From the NCBI RefSeq assembly GCF_030406775.1, contig NZ_CP129119.1, forward strand, positions 220,001 to 284,000: a stretch of 64,000 nt of DNA, in the 5' to 3' direction. This stretch comes from Sporosarcina trichiuri (GTDB lineage Bacteria; Bacillota; Bacilli; Bacillales_A; Planococcaceae). The notes under the pieces are model-generated. The model saw only the letters and a program-made list of their open reading frames with translations. It did no database searches and was not told the DNA's origin. How positions within the stretch are numbered: the first letter of the stretch is position 1; the number at the start of each line of letters is the position of its first letter. This document shows, in pieces, positions 26,367 through 36,369 of this stretch. The translations under genes and the position numbers were made by a program.

Positions 26367-26552
26367 TCATACGTGGAACAGCAGCAGTTTGCCTGCCGGC
26401 GATGCGAGCCGGTGTGTCTGATTGGACAGGTTCTGCTTCTCGATCATTTCACGGCCGATGACTTTTGCGGCCTCGTCGGTCTCTGCTGTGAATGATTCGT
26501 CCGTGATCAGTGTTCCGTCCTTTTCATACGCTGTCAGTTTGTAAGTTCTCAT
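26367..26552 (-). CDS. YhzD-like protein
   Basis: A 61-residue protein of the YhzD family, recognised from the paired features LTAYEKDGTLITDESF at the N terminus and GKLLLFHV at the C terminus. A GGGAGAGGA ribosome site lies just upstream of ATG 26552. Family function unknown. It shares the minus strand with mgsA, 56 bp away. Confidence 0.75.
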   Translation of the reverse strand: MRTYKLTAYEKDGTLITDESFTAETDEAAKVIGREMIEKQNLSNQTHRLASPAGKLLLFHV

Positions 26553-26644
26553 TTAATCAGTCCTCTCCCTGGTGTTTCCACCATTATACTATGAAAAATC
26601 ATTAGGTGAACAGTCATTCATTTCAAACACTTTGTAAAGGATGC

Positions 26645-26679
26645 TTGACATGGCGGGTGACGTAAAGTAAGCTTTACGT
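26645..26679 (+). promoter_or_regulatory. Promoter with overlapping palindromic operator
   Basis: Perfect TTGACA (26645-26650), a 17-bp spacer and TAAGCT (26668-26673). A perfect inverted repeat ACGTAAAG-TAAG-CTTTACGT (26660-26679) covers the -10. This is the expected place for an autorepressor, and the first gene downstream is an XRE regulator. Confidence 0.7.
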
Positions 26680-26720
26680 AAAGGACGGTATACACGCACA
26701 GCTTGAAGGAGGGTATCGAC

Positions 26721-26918
26721 CTGGAGAATAAGATCAGGGAACGGCGGACCGAGCATAGCTGGACGCAAGATGACCTTGCGGAAAAACTGGATGTTTCCAG
26801 ACAGACAATCATTTCACTTGAAAAAGGCCGTTACAATCCGTCGCTCATCCTGGCATTTAAGATCGCGAAGCTGTTCGGCTGCAGGATAGAGGATATTTTC
26901 ATACCCGAGGAGGAATGA
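26721..26918 (+). CDS. XRE-family transcriptional regulator, probable CTG start
   Basis: A 65-residue protein that is essentially one helix-turn-helix (WTQDDLAEKLDVSRQTIISLEKG, then NPSLILAFKIAKLF and a DIFIPEEE end). The ribosome site AAGGAGGG (26706-26713) lies 7 nt before CTG 26721. The only upstream in-frame start, TTG 26703, lies before that ribosome site. Homologues also begin at this residue (MKNRIRELR-like). Its 3' end overlaps the next reading frame. It probably represses its own operon through the palindrome at 26660-26679. Confidence 0.82.
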   Translation: MENKIRERRTEHSWTQDDLAEKLDVSRQTIISLEKGRYNPSLILAFKIAKLFGCRIEDIFIPEEE

Positions 26919-26920
26919 AG

Positions 26921-27232
26921 ATGTATGATAATTTCAATATATGGACATTTCTGGCGGGACTGCCGCTTGGGCTTCTGATTGCCGGAGCGGTGTGGCTGCT
27001 GACACGGAGAAAGCTGAAGAAGGAACGCGCCTTCGACGAACGGTACAGGACCATCCACCGTCACGCACGTTCGATTTCATGGATGGCGACGACTGCGGCA
27101 GTGCTGGCTGCCTGGATGATTGTGCTGATTGTGCAGGGACCGAAACTTGCATTCTTTCTGCTGACCGGTATTTGGGTTGTGCACATGCTCTCCTATATGA
27201 TCGGCGCCGCTGTTGCATCCAGCCAAAATTGA
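26921..27232 (+). CDS. Two-to-three-helix membrane protein of the XRE operon, paralogue 1
   Basis: A 103-residue membrane protein with a helix at about 9-25, a basic segment RRKLKKERAFDERYRTIHRHA, and two further helices (about 50-70 and 74-95). The start is ATG 26921, 7 nt after GAGGAGG; the ATG at 26915 is too close to the ribosome site. It resembles DUF2178-type proteins (charged DERxxxI loop) that often accompany short XRE regulators. It is paralogous to the next gene. Function unknown. Confidence 0.7.
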   Translation: MYDNFNIWTFLAGLPLGLLIAGAVWLLTRRKLKKERAFDERYRTIHRHARSISWMATTAAVLAAWMIVLIVQGPKLAFFLLTGIWVVHMLSYMIGAAVASSQN

Positions 27233-27245
27233 AGGAGGACTGTCA

Positions 27246-27548
27246 ATGGATATTTCTATAGACACGATTGCAGGTTTTTTCACAGGGGCTGGTGTCAGTC
27301 TGCTGCTGCTATATCTGTACTTCAGGAAAGGCAAAAAATACCGGCGTTTCGATGAACGGTATGAACGGATCCACACGCTTGCGAGAAATGTGTCCTGGTC
27401 GCTGACACTGGTCACGCTGACCGCCATGTGGATCACCCTCCTATTGATGGAAGGTCCGAAACTGGCATTCTATCTTGTTTTATCAGCATATATTGTCTTG
27501 CTCCTGTCTTATATGAGCAGCGTGTTCATCCTGAATCGAAAACTATGA
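27246..27548 (+). CDS. Membrane protein of the XRE operon, paralogue 2
   Basis: A 100-residue protein with the same layout as its upstream neighbour: a helix at about 8-24, the basic loop RRFDERYERIHTLARNVSW, then two helices with MEGPKLAFYLVL (compare VQGPKLAFFLLT in paralogue 1). The start is ATG 27246 after AAGGAGGA. The two genes arose by tandem duplication and may form a heteromeric membrane protein. No homologue of known function recognised. Confidence 0.7.
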   Translation: MDISIDTIAGFFTGAGVSLLLLYLYFRKGKKYRRFDERYERIHTLARNVSWSLTLVTLTAMWITLLLMEGPKLAFYLVLSAYIVLLLSYMSSVFILNRKL

Positions 27549-27605
27549 AACGGATTATAGTCTCGTGCGTATAGAAAACTGAGTATATAGAAAAGGGGAT
27601 ATTTG

Positions 27606-28505
27606 ATGACACTGCAAATCGAACATGTAACGAAGCGATTCGGTGATTTCACGGCTGTCGATGACTTATCACTGACCGTGGAGGAAGGGACGATGTACGG
27701 CTTCCTCGGTGCGAATGGCGCCGGCAAGACGACGACATTCCGGATGATCCTCGGCTTGCTGACGCCGAACGAAGGAACGATTACCTGGAATGGCCGGCCT
27801 GTCAACTACGCGACGAGCCCGCAGATCGGCTATCTGCCGGAAGAGCGGGGGCTCTATCCGAAGATGAAAGTCGAGGACCAGCTGCTGTTTCTTGCTGAAC
27901 TGCGCGGCATGAAACGGGCAGATGCAAAACGCGAGCTCGGCGCATGGCTCGACCGGTTCGAAGTGCCGCAATACTTGAATAAGAAAGTGGAGGAACTGTC
28001 AAAAGGGAACCAGCAGAAGATCCAGGTCATTGCGGCACTCCTTCATAAGCCGAAGCTGATCATACTGGATGAACCATTCTCCGGTCTCGATCCCGTCAAC
28101 GTGGAACTGCTCAAGAAAGCGATCCTCGACATCCGTAACAGCGGGGCGACCATCATCTTTTCAAGCCACCGGATGGATCATGTGGAAGAGCTGTGCGAGC
28201 AGTTCAGTATCATCGACCACGGCAGGCAGATCGTCAGCGGCACGCTGAAGGACGTGAAGCGGTCATTCGGCAAACAGAATGTCCGGATCCGTTCGGACTA
28301 CCCGCTCGATGCACTGAACGAGGTGCCAGGTGTGCTCGCGGCAACGACGACGATCGAAGGGGCCGTCTATCAGGTGGAGTCCGATGAAACAGCCGGTAAA
28401 CTGCTGGAAGAAGCCTTGAAATCCGGGCCGGTCCGTCAGTTCGAGATCGAGGAACCGACACTGCAGGATATCTTCATAGCAAAGGTGGGGAAAGAACATG
28501 CGTGA
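27606..28505 (+). CDS. yhaQ: ABC transporter ATP-binding protein (YhaQ)
   Basis: A 299-residue ATPase with Walker A GANGAGKTT (about 38-46), signature LSKGNQQK, Walker B LIILDEPFSGLD and H-loop SSHRMDHVE, plus a C-terminal extension of about 80 residues as in NatA-type ATPases. Its stop overlaps the permease start by 8 nt. YhaQP resembles sodium or drug exporters of the NatAB class. The export substrate is inference. Confidence 0.9.
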   Translation: MTLQIEHVTKRFGDFTAVDDLSLTVEEGTMYGFLGANGAGKTTTFRMILGLLTPNEGTITWNGRPVNYATSPQIGYLPEERGLYPKMKVEDQLLFLAELRGMKRADAKRELGAWLDRFEVPQYLNKKVEELSKGNQQKIQVIAALLHKPKLIILDEPFSGLDPVNVELLKKAILDIRNSGATIIFSSHRMDHVEELCEQFSIIDHGRQIVSGTLKDVKRSFGKQNVRIRSDYPLDALNEVPGVLAATTTIEGAVYQVESDETAGKLLEEALKSGPVRQFEIEEPTLQDIFIAKVGKEHA

Positions 28506-29760
28506 ATTCTGGATCATCTTCAAACAGGCCTTCCTGACCAAGGCGAGGACGAAATCGTTCGTCATCACAACTGTTCTGGTCATCGCTGGCATCTTCCTGC
28601 TGTCCAACCTGCCGCGTATCCTGGACGCCATCGACGGTATCGGCGACGGCGAAAACGAGACGCTGGAAGTATATGATGCAAGCGGGCAGCTGTTCGATCC
28701 GCTGGCGGCTGTTGTGAAAGCGAACGATCCGGATTCCTACATCGAATTGGAGAAAACGGACGAACAGCCGAAGGTGCTCGAAGAGAAAGTGCGGTCGGAG
28801 GATATCGACTCATTTCTGACGCTCGATCTCGACAAGACAAATACAATCCACGCGACCTACACGACACTCAGCAGCATCGACACCGGACTTCCGGACGACG
28901 TGAAGAATGCTCTGCAGACCGTCCAGGCCGGAGTCAAGGCCGATGAGCTGTCCCTGTCTTCCGAACAGGTGGATTCGCTCTTCACGCAGGTGAACTTCGA
29001 AACGAATAACATTTCGGCCACTGCGAAATCCGAAGACGAACTGAATCAGGCGCGGATCCTCGTTTACGTGCTCATGTTCGTGATCTACTTCGCCGTCATC
29101 CTCTACTCGGGTATGATCGCGACGGAAGTGGCGACCGAAAAATCGTCACGCGTCATGGAGATCCTCATTTCGAGTGTGTCACCGGTCAAGCACATGTTCG
29201 CGAAAGTGCTCGGCATCGGGTCGCTCGGGATCGTCCAGATCGTCGTTTACGCAATCGCAGGATTCATCGCCTTCAAGACGACTGCGTCGGAAGCGACGGA
29301 AGGATTTGCAAGTTTCTTCAGTCTGTCGGATATCGATCCGATGACACTCGTCTATGCGGTCATATTCTTCCTGCTCGGCTACTTCCTCTATGCGACCCTT
29401 GCGGCGCTGCTCGGCTCGCTCGTCAGCCGGACGGAAGACGTCCAGCAGATGATCATGCCGATGACACTCCTGATTGTGGCGGCGTTCATCCTGGCGGCAT
29501 CAGGCCTCGGGAATCCGGAACTCGGGTATTTGAAATACGCATCGTTTTTCCCGTTCTTCACACCGCTTGTCATGTTCCTGCGGGTCGGTATGCTCGATCT
29601 GCCGGTATGGGAACCGCTGCTCGGCATCGCCATCATGCTCGTCACGATCTTTGTGCTCGGCTGGTTCGGCGCCCGCGTCTATCGGGGCGGCGTGCTCATG
29701 TACGGCCCATCCCGTTCATTGAAGGACATTAAGAAGGCGATCCAATTAGGGAAAGAGTAA
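28498..29760 (+). CDS. yhaP: ABC transporter permease (YhaP, NatB-like)
   Basis: A 420-residue permease with one N-terminal helix (about 20-38), a large external domain (about 40-180) and five to six C-terminal helices, the ABC-2/NatB arrangement. It contains ATEVATEKSSRVMEILISSVSP, a typical cytoplasmic loop of the family. Translationally coupled to yhaQ and followed by a strong terminator. Confidence 0.9.
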   Translation: MREFWIIFKQAFLTKARTKSFVITTVLVIAGIFLLSNLPRILDAIDGIGDGENETLEVYDASGQLFDPLAAVVKANDPDSYIELEKTDEQPKVLEEKVRSEDIDSFLTLDLDKTNTIHATYTTLSSIDTGLPDDVKNALQTVQAGVKADELSLSSEQVDSLFTQVNFETNNISATAKSEDELNQARILVYVLMFVIYFAVILYSGMIATEVATEKSSRVMEILISSVSPVKHMFAKVLGIGSLGIVQIVVYAIAGFIAFKTTASEATEGFASFFSLSDIDPMTLVYAVIFFLLGYFLYATLAALLGSLVSRTEDVQQMIMPMTLLIVAAFILAASGLGNPELGYLKYASFFPFFTPLVMFLRVGMLDLPVWEPLLGIAIMLVTIFVLGWFGARVYRGGVLMYGPSRSLKDIKKAIQLGKE

Positions 29761-29767
29761 CTCACCC

Positions 29768-29814
29768 ATCGAAAAGCGGGGGAACAGCCGGTTCCTCCGC
29801 TTTTCGATTTTTTA
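29768..29814 (+). terminator. Terminator after yhaQP
   Basis: TCGAAAAGCGGGGGA / TCCTCCGCTTTTCGA stem followed by six Ts. Confidence 0.92.
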
Positions 29815-29905
29815 ACCGTTTCCGGAATCTCCAGGAGACGGTCGCGGGATGAGGGGAACTATGGTAAAATTAGAACAAATATTCGACCGGAAGGAGCAGG
29901 AAAAG

Positions 29906-31111
29906 ATGATCCGTTTTCTACATGCAGCCGACCTGCATCTCGACAGTCCGTTCAAAGGGATCACAGACATGACGGCAGACCGGCTGGCCGGTCTTCGGGA
30001 AAGCACTTTCACAGCATTCCGTAACCTGATTCGGCATGCTCTGGCTGTCCGGCCGGATTTCGTGCTGCTCGCCGGGGACATCTACGATGGGGAGGATCGC
30101 AGCCTGCGTGCGCAGAAACGGTTCCACGACGGTCTTGAACAGCTGGGTGCCGCCGGGATTCCGGTCTTCCTGTCGCATGGGAACCATGATCACCTGTCCG
30201 GCGGCTGGGTGCGCTTCGGCCTGCCGGACAATGTGACCGTATTCGGACCGGTTGTGGAGACATATGAGCTTACGGTCAGGGAACACAAAGTCGCCATCCA
30301 TGGCTTCAGCTATCGCGAGCGCCATATCGAACGGGCGATGATCACAGACTATCCGGCTGCAGCGCCGGATGACGGCATCCTCCATATCGGAATGCTGCAT
30401 GGCAGCATAGCAGGTGATAAGAGCCATGCCGTCTACGCGCCATTCACGAAAGAATCGCTGCTTCAGAAAAATTATGCATACTGGGCGCTCGGTCATATAC
30501 ATAAACGGCAGCTGCTGCACAGCAATCCGCCGATCGTCTACCCCGGCTGCCTGCAGGGCCGTCATAAAAACGAGCCAGGCATGAAAGGGTTCTATGATGT
30601 GGAACTCGGCGGACCTGAAGTTTCCATGCAGTTCGTCCCATGTTCGGCAGTTGTTTTCGGGGAAATCGAGGTCGATTGCTCACATGTCCGTCATGCGACC
30701 GACTGGCTGAATGCCTGTCTGGCGAAGGCGGGATCGATGACAGCCCGTACTGGTCCCGTTATCCTGCGGGTTCACAACTGCAGATTGTCCGAAGAAGCGG
30801 AACAGCTTTTTGCGGGAGCGCCGCGTGCCGAATGGCTCGAGATTCTCCGTGAATCGGCAGGCGATGACGTCTGGTTCTCCGGGCTGGATTTTGAACCTTC
30901 GGGAACAGGTTCAGGTCTCGGGGATTCCCCTTTGATCCGTTCGGTGATGGAGCGGCTTTCAGGCTGGGACGCAGAAGAATGGCAATCCGTACTGGCAGAC
31001 GTCTATCAGCATGCCAGATCGGCTCCGTATCTCGAGCCGGCTGATGAAGAGAGGCAGCAGCGCGTGAAGGAGGCGGCAGCCGATCTGGTTGCCGGGGAAC
31101 TGGCGAAATGA
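29906..31111 (+). CDS. yhaO: DNA repair exonuclease, SbcD-like (YhaO)
   Basis: A 401-residue metallophosphoesterase related to SbcD/Mre11. All metal-binding motifs are visible: HAADLHLDSPF, AGDIYDGED, LSHGNHDHLSG, IGMLHGS and LGHIHKRQ. The start is ATG 29906 (MIRFLHAAD), preceded by GAAGGAG. First gene of the yhaO-yhaN-yhaM operon, where it is expected to work with the Rad50-like YhaN. Confidence 0.92.
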   Translation: MIRFLHAADLHLDSPFKGITDMTADRLAGLRESTFTAFRNLIRHALAVRPDFVLLAGDIYDGEDRSLRAQKRFHDGLEQLGAAGIPVFLSHGNHDHLSGGWVRFGLPDNVTVFGPVVETYELTVREHKVAIHGFSYRERHIERAMITDYPAAAPDDGILHIGMLHGSIAGDKSHAVYAPFTKESLLQKNYAYWALGHIHKRQLLHSNPPIVYPGCLQGRHKNEPGMKGFYDVELGGPEVSMQFVPCSAVVFGEIEVDCSHVRHATDWLNACLAKAGSMTARTGPVILRVHNCRLSEEAEQLFAGAPRAEWLEILRESAGDDVWFSGLDFEPSGTGSGLGDSPLIRSVMERLSGWDAEEWQSVLADVYQHARSAPYLEPADEERQQRVKEAAADLVAGELAK

Positions 31112-31127
31112 GAAAGGGGGAGCGGCA

Positions 31128-34025
31128 GTGCGCATTAAAGAGCTGACGATCTATGGGTTCGGCAGGCATCGCAATGTCACGGTGACGCCTGGAGAACGGA
31201 TTACAATATTCTTTGGTGAGAACGAGGCGGGAAAGACGACGATCCATCAGTTCATCCTCCAGGTCCTTTTCGGATTTCCGCCGAAAAACGGTGCGCTCCT
31301 GCGTTATGAACCGAAAGACGGTGCGGCCTACGGAGGGAAGCTGCTGCTGGAAGATCCGGAATATGGGCAGTTCGAAGTGGAGAGGGTCCGCGGCAGGTCG
31401 GCAGGCGATGTGACCGTACGCTTTTCGGATGGCACGACAGCCGGTCAGGAAAAGCTGTCGGCGATACTCAGGCAATACGACCGGACCGCTTTCGAGTCGA
31501 TCTTCTCCTTTTCGCTGTTCCAGCTGCAGGGGCTCGAACAGATGGATGCGGACGAACTGAGCCGGACTCTTCTTTCTTCCGGAACGACGGGAGTCGACCT
31601 TCTTCTGCAGCTGGAAAAGAAGCTGGAGAAGGAGAAGGGCGAACTGTTCAAGAAATCGGGCAAGAATCCGCGGATGAATATTGTTTTGAAGGAACTGCGC
31701 GAACTCGAGACGGCAATGAAAGAACAGCGCAGCCGAATGGATGAGTACGGTCCCTCCATGGAGCGTCTGCACGAAACGGGACAGCTCATTACACAGAAGC
31801 GGCAGGAACTGGATGGAATTCGTCAGGAAGCAGGAAAGCTGCAGGCTATGCGGCTCAGGCTGCCGGCCGAAGAAGAGCGGAAGAAGCTGACTGCTGAATT
31901 GGAACGACTTGGCAATGCTGTGTTCCCGCCCAACGGCATCCGCGAGCAGGAAATGCTGGAAGCGAAGAAAGTGGAGACGGAAGCGGTGCTCAGCCGGTCC
32001 CGTTACGAGCTGGAAGCACTGACCGATCGTACGGAGGGACAGGCGGACCCTGAACACTTGACGGTTTTAAAGGTGCTTCTGGACAAAGAGCAGGATTGGC
32101 AGGATCTCCGGCAGCAGGAATACCGCTGTGCATCCGAGCAGACACGCCTCCTGAATGAACAGCAGCACCTCCTCGACCGCTTGGGAGCGGCGGATACGGA
32201 AACGGCCGCCAAACTGCGCAGTGCCGACAGCTCCCTTGCCGCCGAACAGCGGCTGCAGGGACTGGCGGCGGCAGTTGAGAGGGCGGAACAGGCCGCACAA
32301 TCCTGCGAAACGGAATGGCGGCGGGCGAAAGAACAGGAAGACCGGTCACTTGCAGCTCTCAGACAGCACCAAGCCGGGAAACCGTCTGCGGAAGACGAGG
32401 CGGCTGCATCGAAATGGCCGGGAGTCAGAATACGTTTGGCGGAGGCGAAAGCCTACACGGCACTCGCCGGCGGACAGCAGGCAGACGGAGCCTCGAATGC
32501 TGGATGGGTGATCATTGCTGCAGCTCTGATCGCCATGGCGGCAGGTGCCTTCCTGAAGCAATGGGCGCTTGTCCTGTTCGGTCTGCTGACAGCCGCAGCC
32601 GCCGTCATCCTCCTGAAGAAGCGGCCTGCGGAAGATCGGCAGGATGATCGGGAACAAGAGATGCGGGCCCTGGTGAAAGCATATGCCGGGAAAGAAGAGG
32701 ACTATGAAAAGCTGTGCAGCCGTGTAGCGGAATATGCGAGAACGGAGGAGCAGCTTCAGCTTACTGTCCGGCAGAGCGCGGGGCAGCGGGAGGCACTTGG
32801 AGCGGAACTGGCAAGGATCCGTGACACGGAAGAGGAGAATGGGCGCTTGCTCCAGCAGGCGCTTGCAGTACACGGGTTCCAGCCATATGCGAGCCCCGGC
32901 ATGATTCCCGAGCTGTTCCGCATGCTGAACAAACTCCAGGAAACCGATCGGCTGCTGGCTGACCTGACGGATGAGCTGCTTGCGATCCGCAGCCGGCTGG
33001 ACACCCATCGGAGGAAGGCCGAGGACTGCCTCGGACGTGAACTTCCGGAAACCGACCTGTATACTGTCATCAGGCAGTATGCAGGCAGCCTGCAGGAGCA
33101 GGTGAATGCAGCGGAAACCGGCCGTGTGCAGGCGGAGCAGCTCAAGCGGACGATCCATGATAAGGAAAATGAGCTCAAGACATATCGGGAGAAGGAACTT
33201 GCATTGTTCGCAAAAGCCGATGCCGCGGACAAAAAGACATTCTACGAGGCATATGACCGGTCGCAGCGCAGACAGGCACTGACGGCTCGGCTCGACAGCC
33301 TGGAAGCGCAGCTGGCCTCGCAGCGTGACGCGGATGTCCGGGATATTTCAGAAACGGAACTCGCGGCGCTTGAAGATCATCAGGAACAGCGCCTTGCGGA
33401 TATCGAAAAGGAACTGACCGCACTGACCGAGGAGCAGGCTGCTCTCCGGCACAAAACGGAGGCGCTGCTGACGGAGGACGCCCATCTGCTGACACAGCAG
33501 AAATTCGAAAGCAAAAAAGCCGAATTCAATGAACTTGCCATGGAGTGGTCGGTGAAGCAGGCAGTCGCGGAAGCGATCCGGCAGACGATGGCAGACTTGA
33601 AAGAGACGAAACTGCCTGCCGTCCTGCAGCGCGCAAACCGGCACTTCCATCATGTGACAGGCGGCGCCTATGATACACTGGCTATAGGGGACAGCGATCA
33701 TTTCCTTGCGCTCCGCAGTGACGGACAGTCCTTTTCAATCGCCGAACTGAGCCAGGCGACAAAAGAACAGGCGTACTTATCACTCCGTCTGGCATTGGCA
33801 GGGGAGCTGCTGGGAGACGCACCATTCCCGATCATCATGGATGACCCGTTCGTCCATTTCGATGGCAGACGGCTCAGCCGTATGATTGGTCTGCTGGAGA
33901 TTCTTGCGGCAGACCATCAGCTGTTCATCTTCACCTGCCATGAAGAACTGGCTGCACAATGGCCGGACGCAGCGATCATCACTGTTTCCGAAATCGGAAA
34001 CAGTCAGGAGGCAGTGAAACTATGA
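31128..34025 (+). CDS. yhaN: Rad50/SbcC-like AAA ATPase with membrane segment (YhaN)
   Basis: A 965-residue ATPase. N-terminal Walker A is GENEAGKTT (about 29-37), C-terminal Walker B is [11 protein letters not shown], and two long coiled-coil regions lie between. A double membrane segment near residues 457-496 sits where SbcC has its zinc hook, a feature of the YhaN group. The start is GTG 31128 after AAAGGGGGAG. It overlaps yhaM by 4 nt. It is probably the partner of YhaO in processing DNA ends; membrane attachment is unusual for such enzymes. Confidence 0.9.
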   Translation: MRIKELTIYGFGRHRNVTVTPGERITIFFGENEAGKTTIHQFILQVLFGFPPKNGALLRYEPKDGAAYGGKLLLEDPEYGQFEVERVRGRSAGDVTVRFSDGTTAGQEKLSAILRQYDRTAFESIFSFSLFQLQGLEQMDADELSRTLLSSGTTGVDLLLQLEKKLEKEKGELFKKSGKNPRMNIVLKELRELETAMKEQRSRMDEYGPSMERLHETGQLITQKRQELDGIRQEAGKLQAMRLRLPAEEERKKLTAELERLGNAVFPPNGIREQEMLEAKKVETEAVLSRSRYELEALTDRTEGQADPEHLTVLKVLLDKEQDWQDLRQQEYRCASEQTRLLNEQQHLLDRLGAADTETAAKLRSADSSLAAEQRLQGLAAAVERAEQAAQSCETEWRRAKEQEDRSLAALRQHQAGKPSAEDEAAASKWPGVRIRLAEAKAYTALAGGQQADGASNAGWVIIAAALIAMAAGAFLKQWALVLFGLLTAAAAVILLKKRPAEDRQDDREQEMRALVKAYAGKEEDYEKLCSRVAEYARTEEQLQLTVRQSAGQREALGAELARIRDTEEENGRLLQQALAVHGFQPYASPGMIPELFRMLNKLQETDRLLADLTDELLAIRSRLDTHRRKAEDCLGRELPETDLYTVIRQYAGSLQEQVNAAETGRVQAEQLKRTIHDKENELKTYREKELALFAKADAADKKTFYEAYDRSQRRQALTARLDSLEAQLASQRDADVRDISETELAALEDHQEQRLADIEKELTALTEEQAALRHKTEALLTEDAHLLTQQKFESKKAEFNELAMEWSVKQAVAEAIRQTMADLKETKLPAVLQRANRHFHHVTGGAYDTLAIGDSDHFLALRSDGQSFSIAELSQATKEQAYLSLRLALAGELLGDAPFPIIMDDPFVHFDGRRLSRMIGLLEILAADHQLFIFTCHEELAAQWPDAAIITVSEIGNSQEAVKL

Positions 34026-34960
34026 AAAAACTATTGGACTATAAAGTAGGGGAACCGATCGATCTCTATTTGTTCATCAAGCAATCGAACAAGGGTATCA
34101 CCCAGCAGGGCAGCCCGTTCATGTCGCTCGTCCTGCAGGATAAAAGCGGCGACCTGGAAGCGAAACTATGGGACACCGGGGACGAACAAGAGCGTCTGTA
34201 CGCAGCGGGCGGCATCGTGCGCGTCGGCGGGGAAATCCACGAATATCGCGGAAAGAACCAGCTGCGCATCAAGAGCATCCGCCCGATCCGGGAAGAAGAG
34301 GGCATCACGCTGTCGGATCTCGTGCCGTCCGCAGAAAAGAGCAAAGAGGAACTGATGGAGGAACTGCTCCAGTTCTTCTTCGAAATGAAGAACCCGAAAA
34401 TCCAGAGGATCACCCGCCATCTCATCAAAAAGCATCAGGACGACTTCATGACCTACCCGGCTGCCACGCGGAACCACCACGACTATGTGACCGGTCTGCT
34501 GGACCATGTCGTCTCCATGCTGCGGCTGGCCAAGGCGATATCGGATCTGTACCCGACCCTCAACAAGGATCTTCTGTATTCAGGGGTCATCCTTCACGAT
34601 ATCGGGAAAGTCATCGAGCTGTCCGGTGCCGTCGCGCCGCATTATACGGTGGAAGGGAACCTGCTCGGCCATATCAGCATCATGGTGACCGAAATCTCGA
34701 AAACAGCGGATGAGCTGGACGTATCCGGGGAGGAAGTCATGCTGCTCCAGCATATGGTCCTGTCCCATCACGGCAAAGAGGAATGGGGCAGCCCGAAACG
34801 GCCGATGCTGCCGGAAGCCGAAATGCTTCACTATATCGATAATATTGATGCAAAGATGAACATGCTCAACCGGGCGATGGGCAAGACCGAACCCGGCACA
34901 TTCTCGGAACGGATCTTCCCGCTCGAAAACCGCTCGTTCTACAAGCCGGCATTTGAATAA
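34022..34960 (+). CDS. yhaM: 3'-5' exoribonuclease YhaM
   Basis: A 312-residue nuclease with an N-terminal OB-fold domain (about 10-95) and a C-terminal HD domain (about 155-290) carrying [18 protein letters not shown] and MVLSHHG. B. subtilis YhaM degrades RNA and single-stranded DNA in a manganese- or cobalt-dependent way. The start ATG 34022 overlaps the yhaN stop. It ends the operon and a terminator follows. Confidence 0.93.
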   Translation: MKKLLDYKVGEPIDLYLFIKQSNKGITQQGSPFMSLVLQDKSGDLEAKLWDTGDEQERLYAAGGIVRVGGEIHEYRGKNQLRIKSIRPIREEEGITLSDLVPSAEKSKEELMEELLQFFFEMKNPKIQRITRHLIKKHQDDFMTYPAATRNHHDYVTGLLDHVVSMLRLAKAISDLYPTLNKDLLYSGVILHDIGKVIELSGAVAPHYTVEGNLLGHISIMVTEISKTADELDVSGEEVMLLQHMVLSHHGKEEWGSPKRPMLPEAEMLHYIDNIDAKMNMLNRAMGKTEPGTFSERIFPLENRSFYKPAFE

Positions 34961-34970
34961 ATCAAAACTA

Positions 34971-35005
34971 GAGGAGCTTCCCCATGCCGGGGAAGCTCCT
35001 TTTGG
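34971..35005 (+). terminator. Terminator after yhaONM
   Basis: GGAGCTTCCCC / GGGGAAGCTCC hairpin plus TTTT. Confidence 0.9.
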
Positions 35006-35051
35006 TCTATCATCATCGGCCAGGCGAGCAGAGCGGGCCCGGATTGCGGGG

Positions 35052-35186
35052 AAGTGATCATAAACTGGCGGAAACCGCTCATAACTCTGGCAAAGTGATC
35101 ATAAATGGCGGAAACCGCTCATAAACCCGGCAAAGTGATCATAAACAGCGGATTCCGCTCATAACCAGCGTGAAACCGCTCATAAC
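35052..35186. repeat. About 40-bp tandem repeat, 3.3 copies
   Basis: GTGATCATAAA recurs at 35054, 35095 and 35135, each followed by a palindromic GCGGAAACCGC-type core (GCGGATTCCGC in copy 3) and CTCATAA. A partial unit continues to about 35186. The units abut with no spacers. The remaining gene-free sequence to 35392 shows nothing else clear. Confidence 0.85.
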
Positions 35187-35392
35187 TTCACACATCCACA
35201 CAGCATGCCCGCGGCCGTTCCACAGGGGACAGGTGAAAAGACTGCCGCGCCGCTAATCCTTCAAGAAAATTCTAAAGATCCAGCTTGTCGGCTTCGCTGC
35301 GCTCCGCTTTTTTTATGGAACCCTCAGGCGGGGGAGATTTACATTTCACAATAGTCAGCACCCAGTCTCAACAGAGCCGCCCGCACCAAAAA

Positions 35393-35427
35393 AACCGCCC
35401 TCCGATAACCGGGAGGGCGGTTTTGCC
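35393..35427 (-). terminator. Terminator of prsA
   Basis: ACCGCCCTCC / GGAGGGCGGT stem with the T run on the minus strand, just after the prsA stop. Confidence 0.92.
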
Positions 35428-35436
35428 AGTATCGCA

Positions 35437-36369
35437 TTATTTCTCTGAATCAGTATCCGTTTCAACATCTCCAGGTTCACCTGCGTCATCGGCCGGTGCC
35501 TGCTGGCTCTGATTGAAAAGATCCAGAGCGCCTTTCAGATCCTTGTCTTTCACTTTCACATCAGCATCTTTGACGAGTTTCGAAACTTTGTCGACGAGCT
35601 TGCTGCTGTCGGCTTTGTTCATCTTCAATTCTTCTTTTGCTTTTTCTTTGTCTTCTTTGGATGGCTTTTTGTCATCTACTTTCTTGTCTTCCAGCTTGAT
35701 GATGTGGAAGCCGTGTTCAGATTGGACGGGACCGCTGATTTCGCCTTTTTTCAGCTTCAGTGCGCCCTGCCAGAATTCGTCGACCATATCGCCTTTCTTG
35801 AACCAGCCGAGCTCGCCGCCTGATTGCTGCGCGGCTTCTTCAGTGGAGTATTCCTTAGCCAGTTTGGCGAAGTCTTCGCCCGCTTCAGCTTTTTTCTGGA
35901 CTTCTTTCGCTTTTTCTTCGTCATCCAGAAGGATGTGGCTCGCTTTCAGCTCCACATTCTTCTCTTCGAGATATTTATTGACTTCGTCATCGCTCACTTC
36001 GATGCCGTCCGTCAAAGCGGCTTCCTGCAGTTTGTTCAGCTTGATGGACTTCTTGAAGCTTTGCTCCGTCTGACCTTGGGAAGCGAGGTACTGATCGAAA
36101 TTGTCACCGAGCTGTTTTTTTGCATCGTCGTATTCCGCCTGCACATCTTTGTCGGAAACGTCATACTTTGACTCGAGGACCTTTTCAATGACCATCATCT
36201 GCACGGCCTGCTCCCCGACGGAGTCTTTCATTTCCTTATAGAACTCGCTCTTTGAAATATCCCCGTCTTTTGAGGTAACGATGGCTTCGTCATCCGAAGC
36301 ATTGCCGGAACAAGCAGAAAGGGCGAGAACGGATGCTGCTAATGTGAACGATAGAACAGTTTTTTTCAT
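35437..36369 (-). CDS. prsA: Foldase lipoprotein PrsA
   Basis: A 310-residue extracytoplasmic peptidyl-prolyl isomerase that folds secreted proteins. The signal peptide ends in a lipobox (LSAC, lipidated Cys at 20). A parvulin PPIC domain spans about 140-235 (ASHILL, GGELGWFKKGDMV, SEHGFHIIKL). The C-terminal tail is acidic and low-complexity. It depends on Lgt, encoded at 48348, for lipidation. Neighbouring yhaM and hpr match B. subtilis order. Confidence 0.96.
   Translation of the reverse strand: MKKTVLSFTLAASVLALSACSGNASDDEAIVTSKDGDISKSEFYKEMKDSVGEQAVQMMVIEKVLESKYDVSDKDVQAEYDDAKKQLGDNFDQYLASQGQTEQSFKKSIKLNKLQEAALTDGIEVSDDEVNKYLEEKNVELKASHILLDDEEKAKEVQKKAEAGEDFAKLAKEYSTEEAAQQSGGELGWFKKGDMVDEFWQGALKLKKGEISGPVQSEHGFHIIKLEDKKVDDKKPSKEDKEKAKEELKMNKADSSKLVDKVSKLVKDADVKVKDKDLKGALDLFNQSQQAPADDAGEPGDVETDTDSEK

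Noticed and set aside
30759..32057. 432-codon minus-strand frame over yhaO/yhaN
   Set aside because: Antisense to conserved nuclease and ATPase motifs; no family features.
35052..35186. Possible CRISPR array
   Set aside because: Units abut directly with no unique spacers, and no cas genes are nearby.
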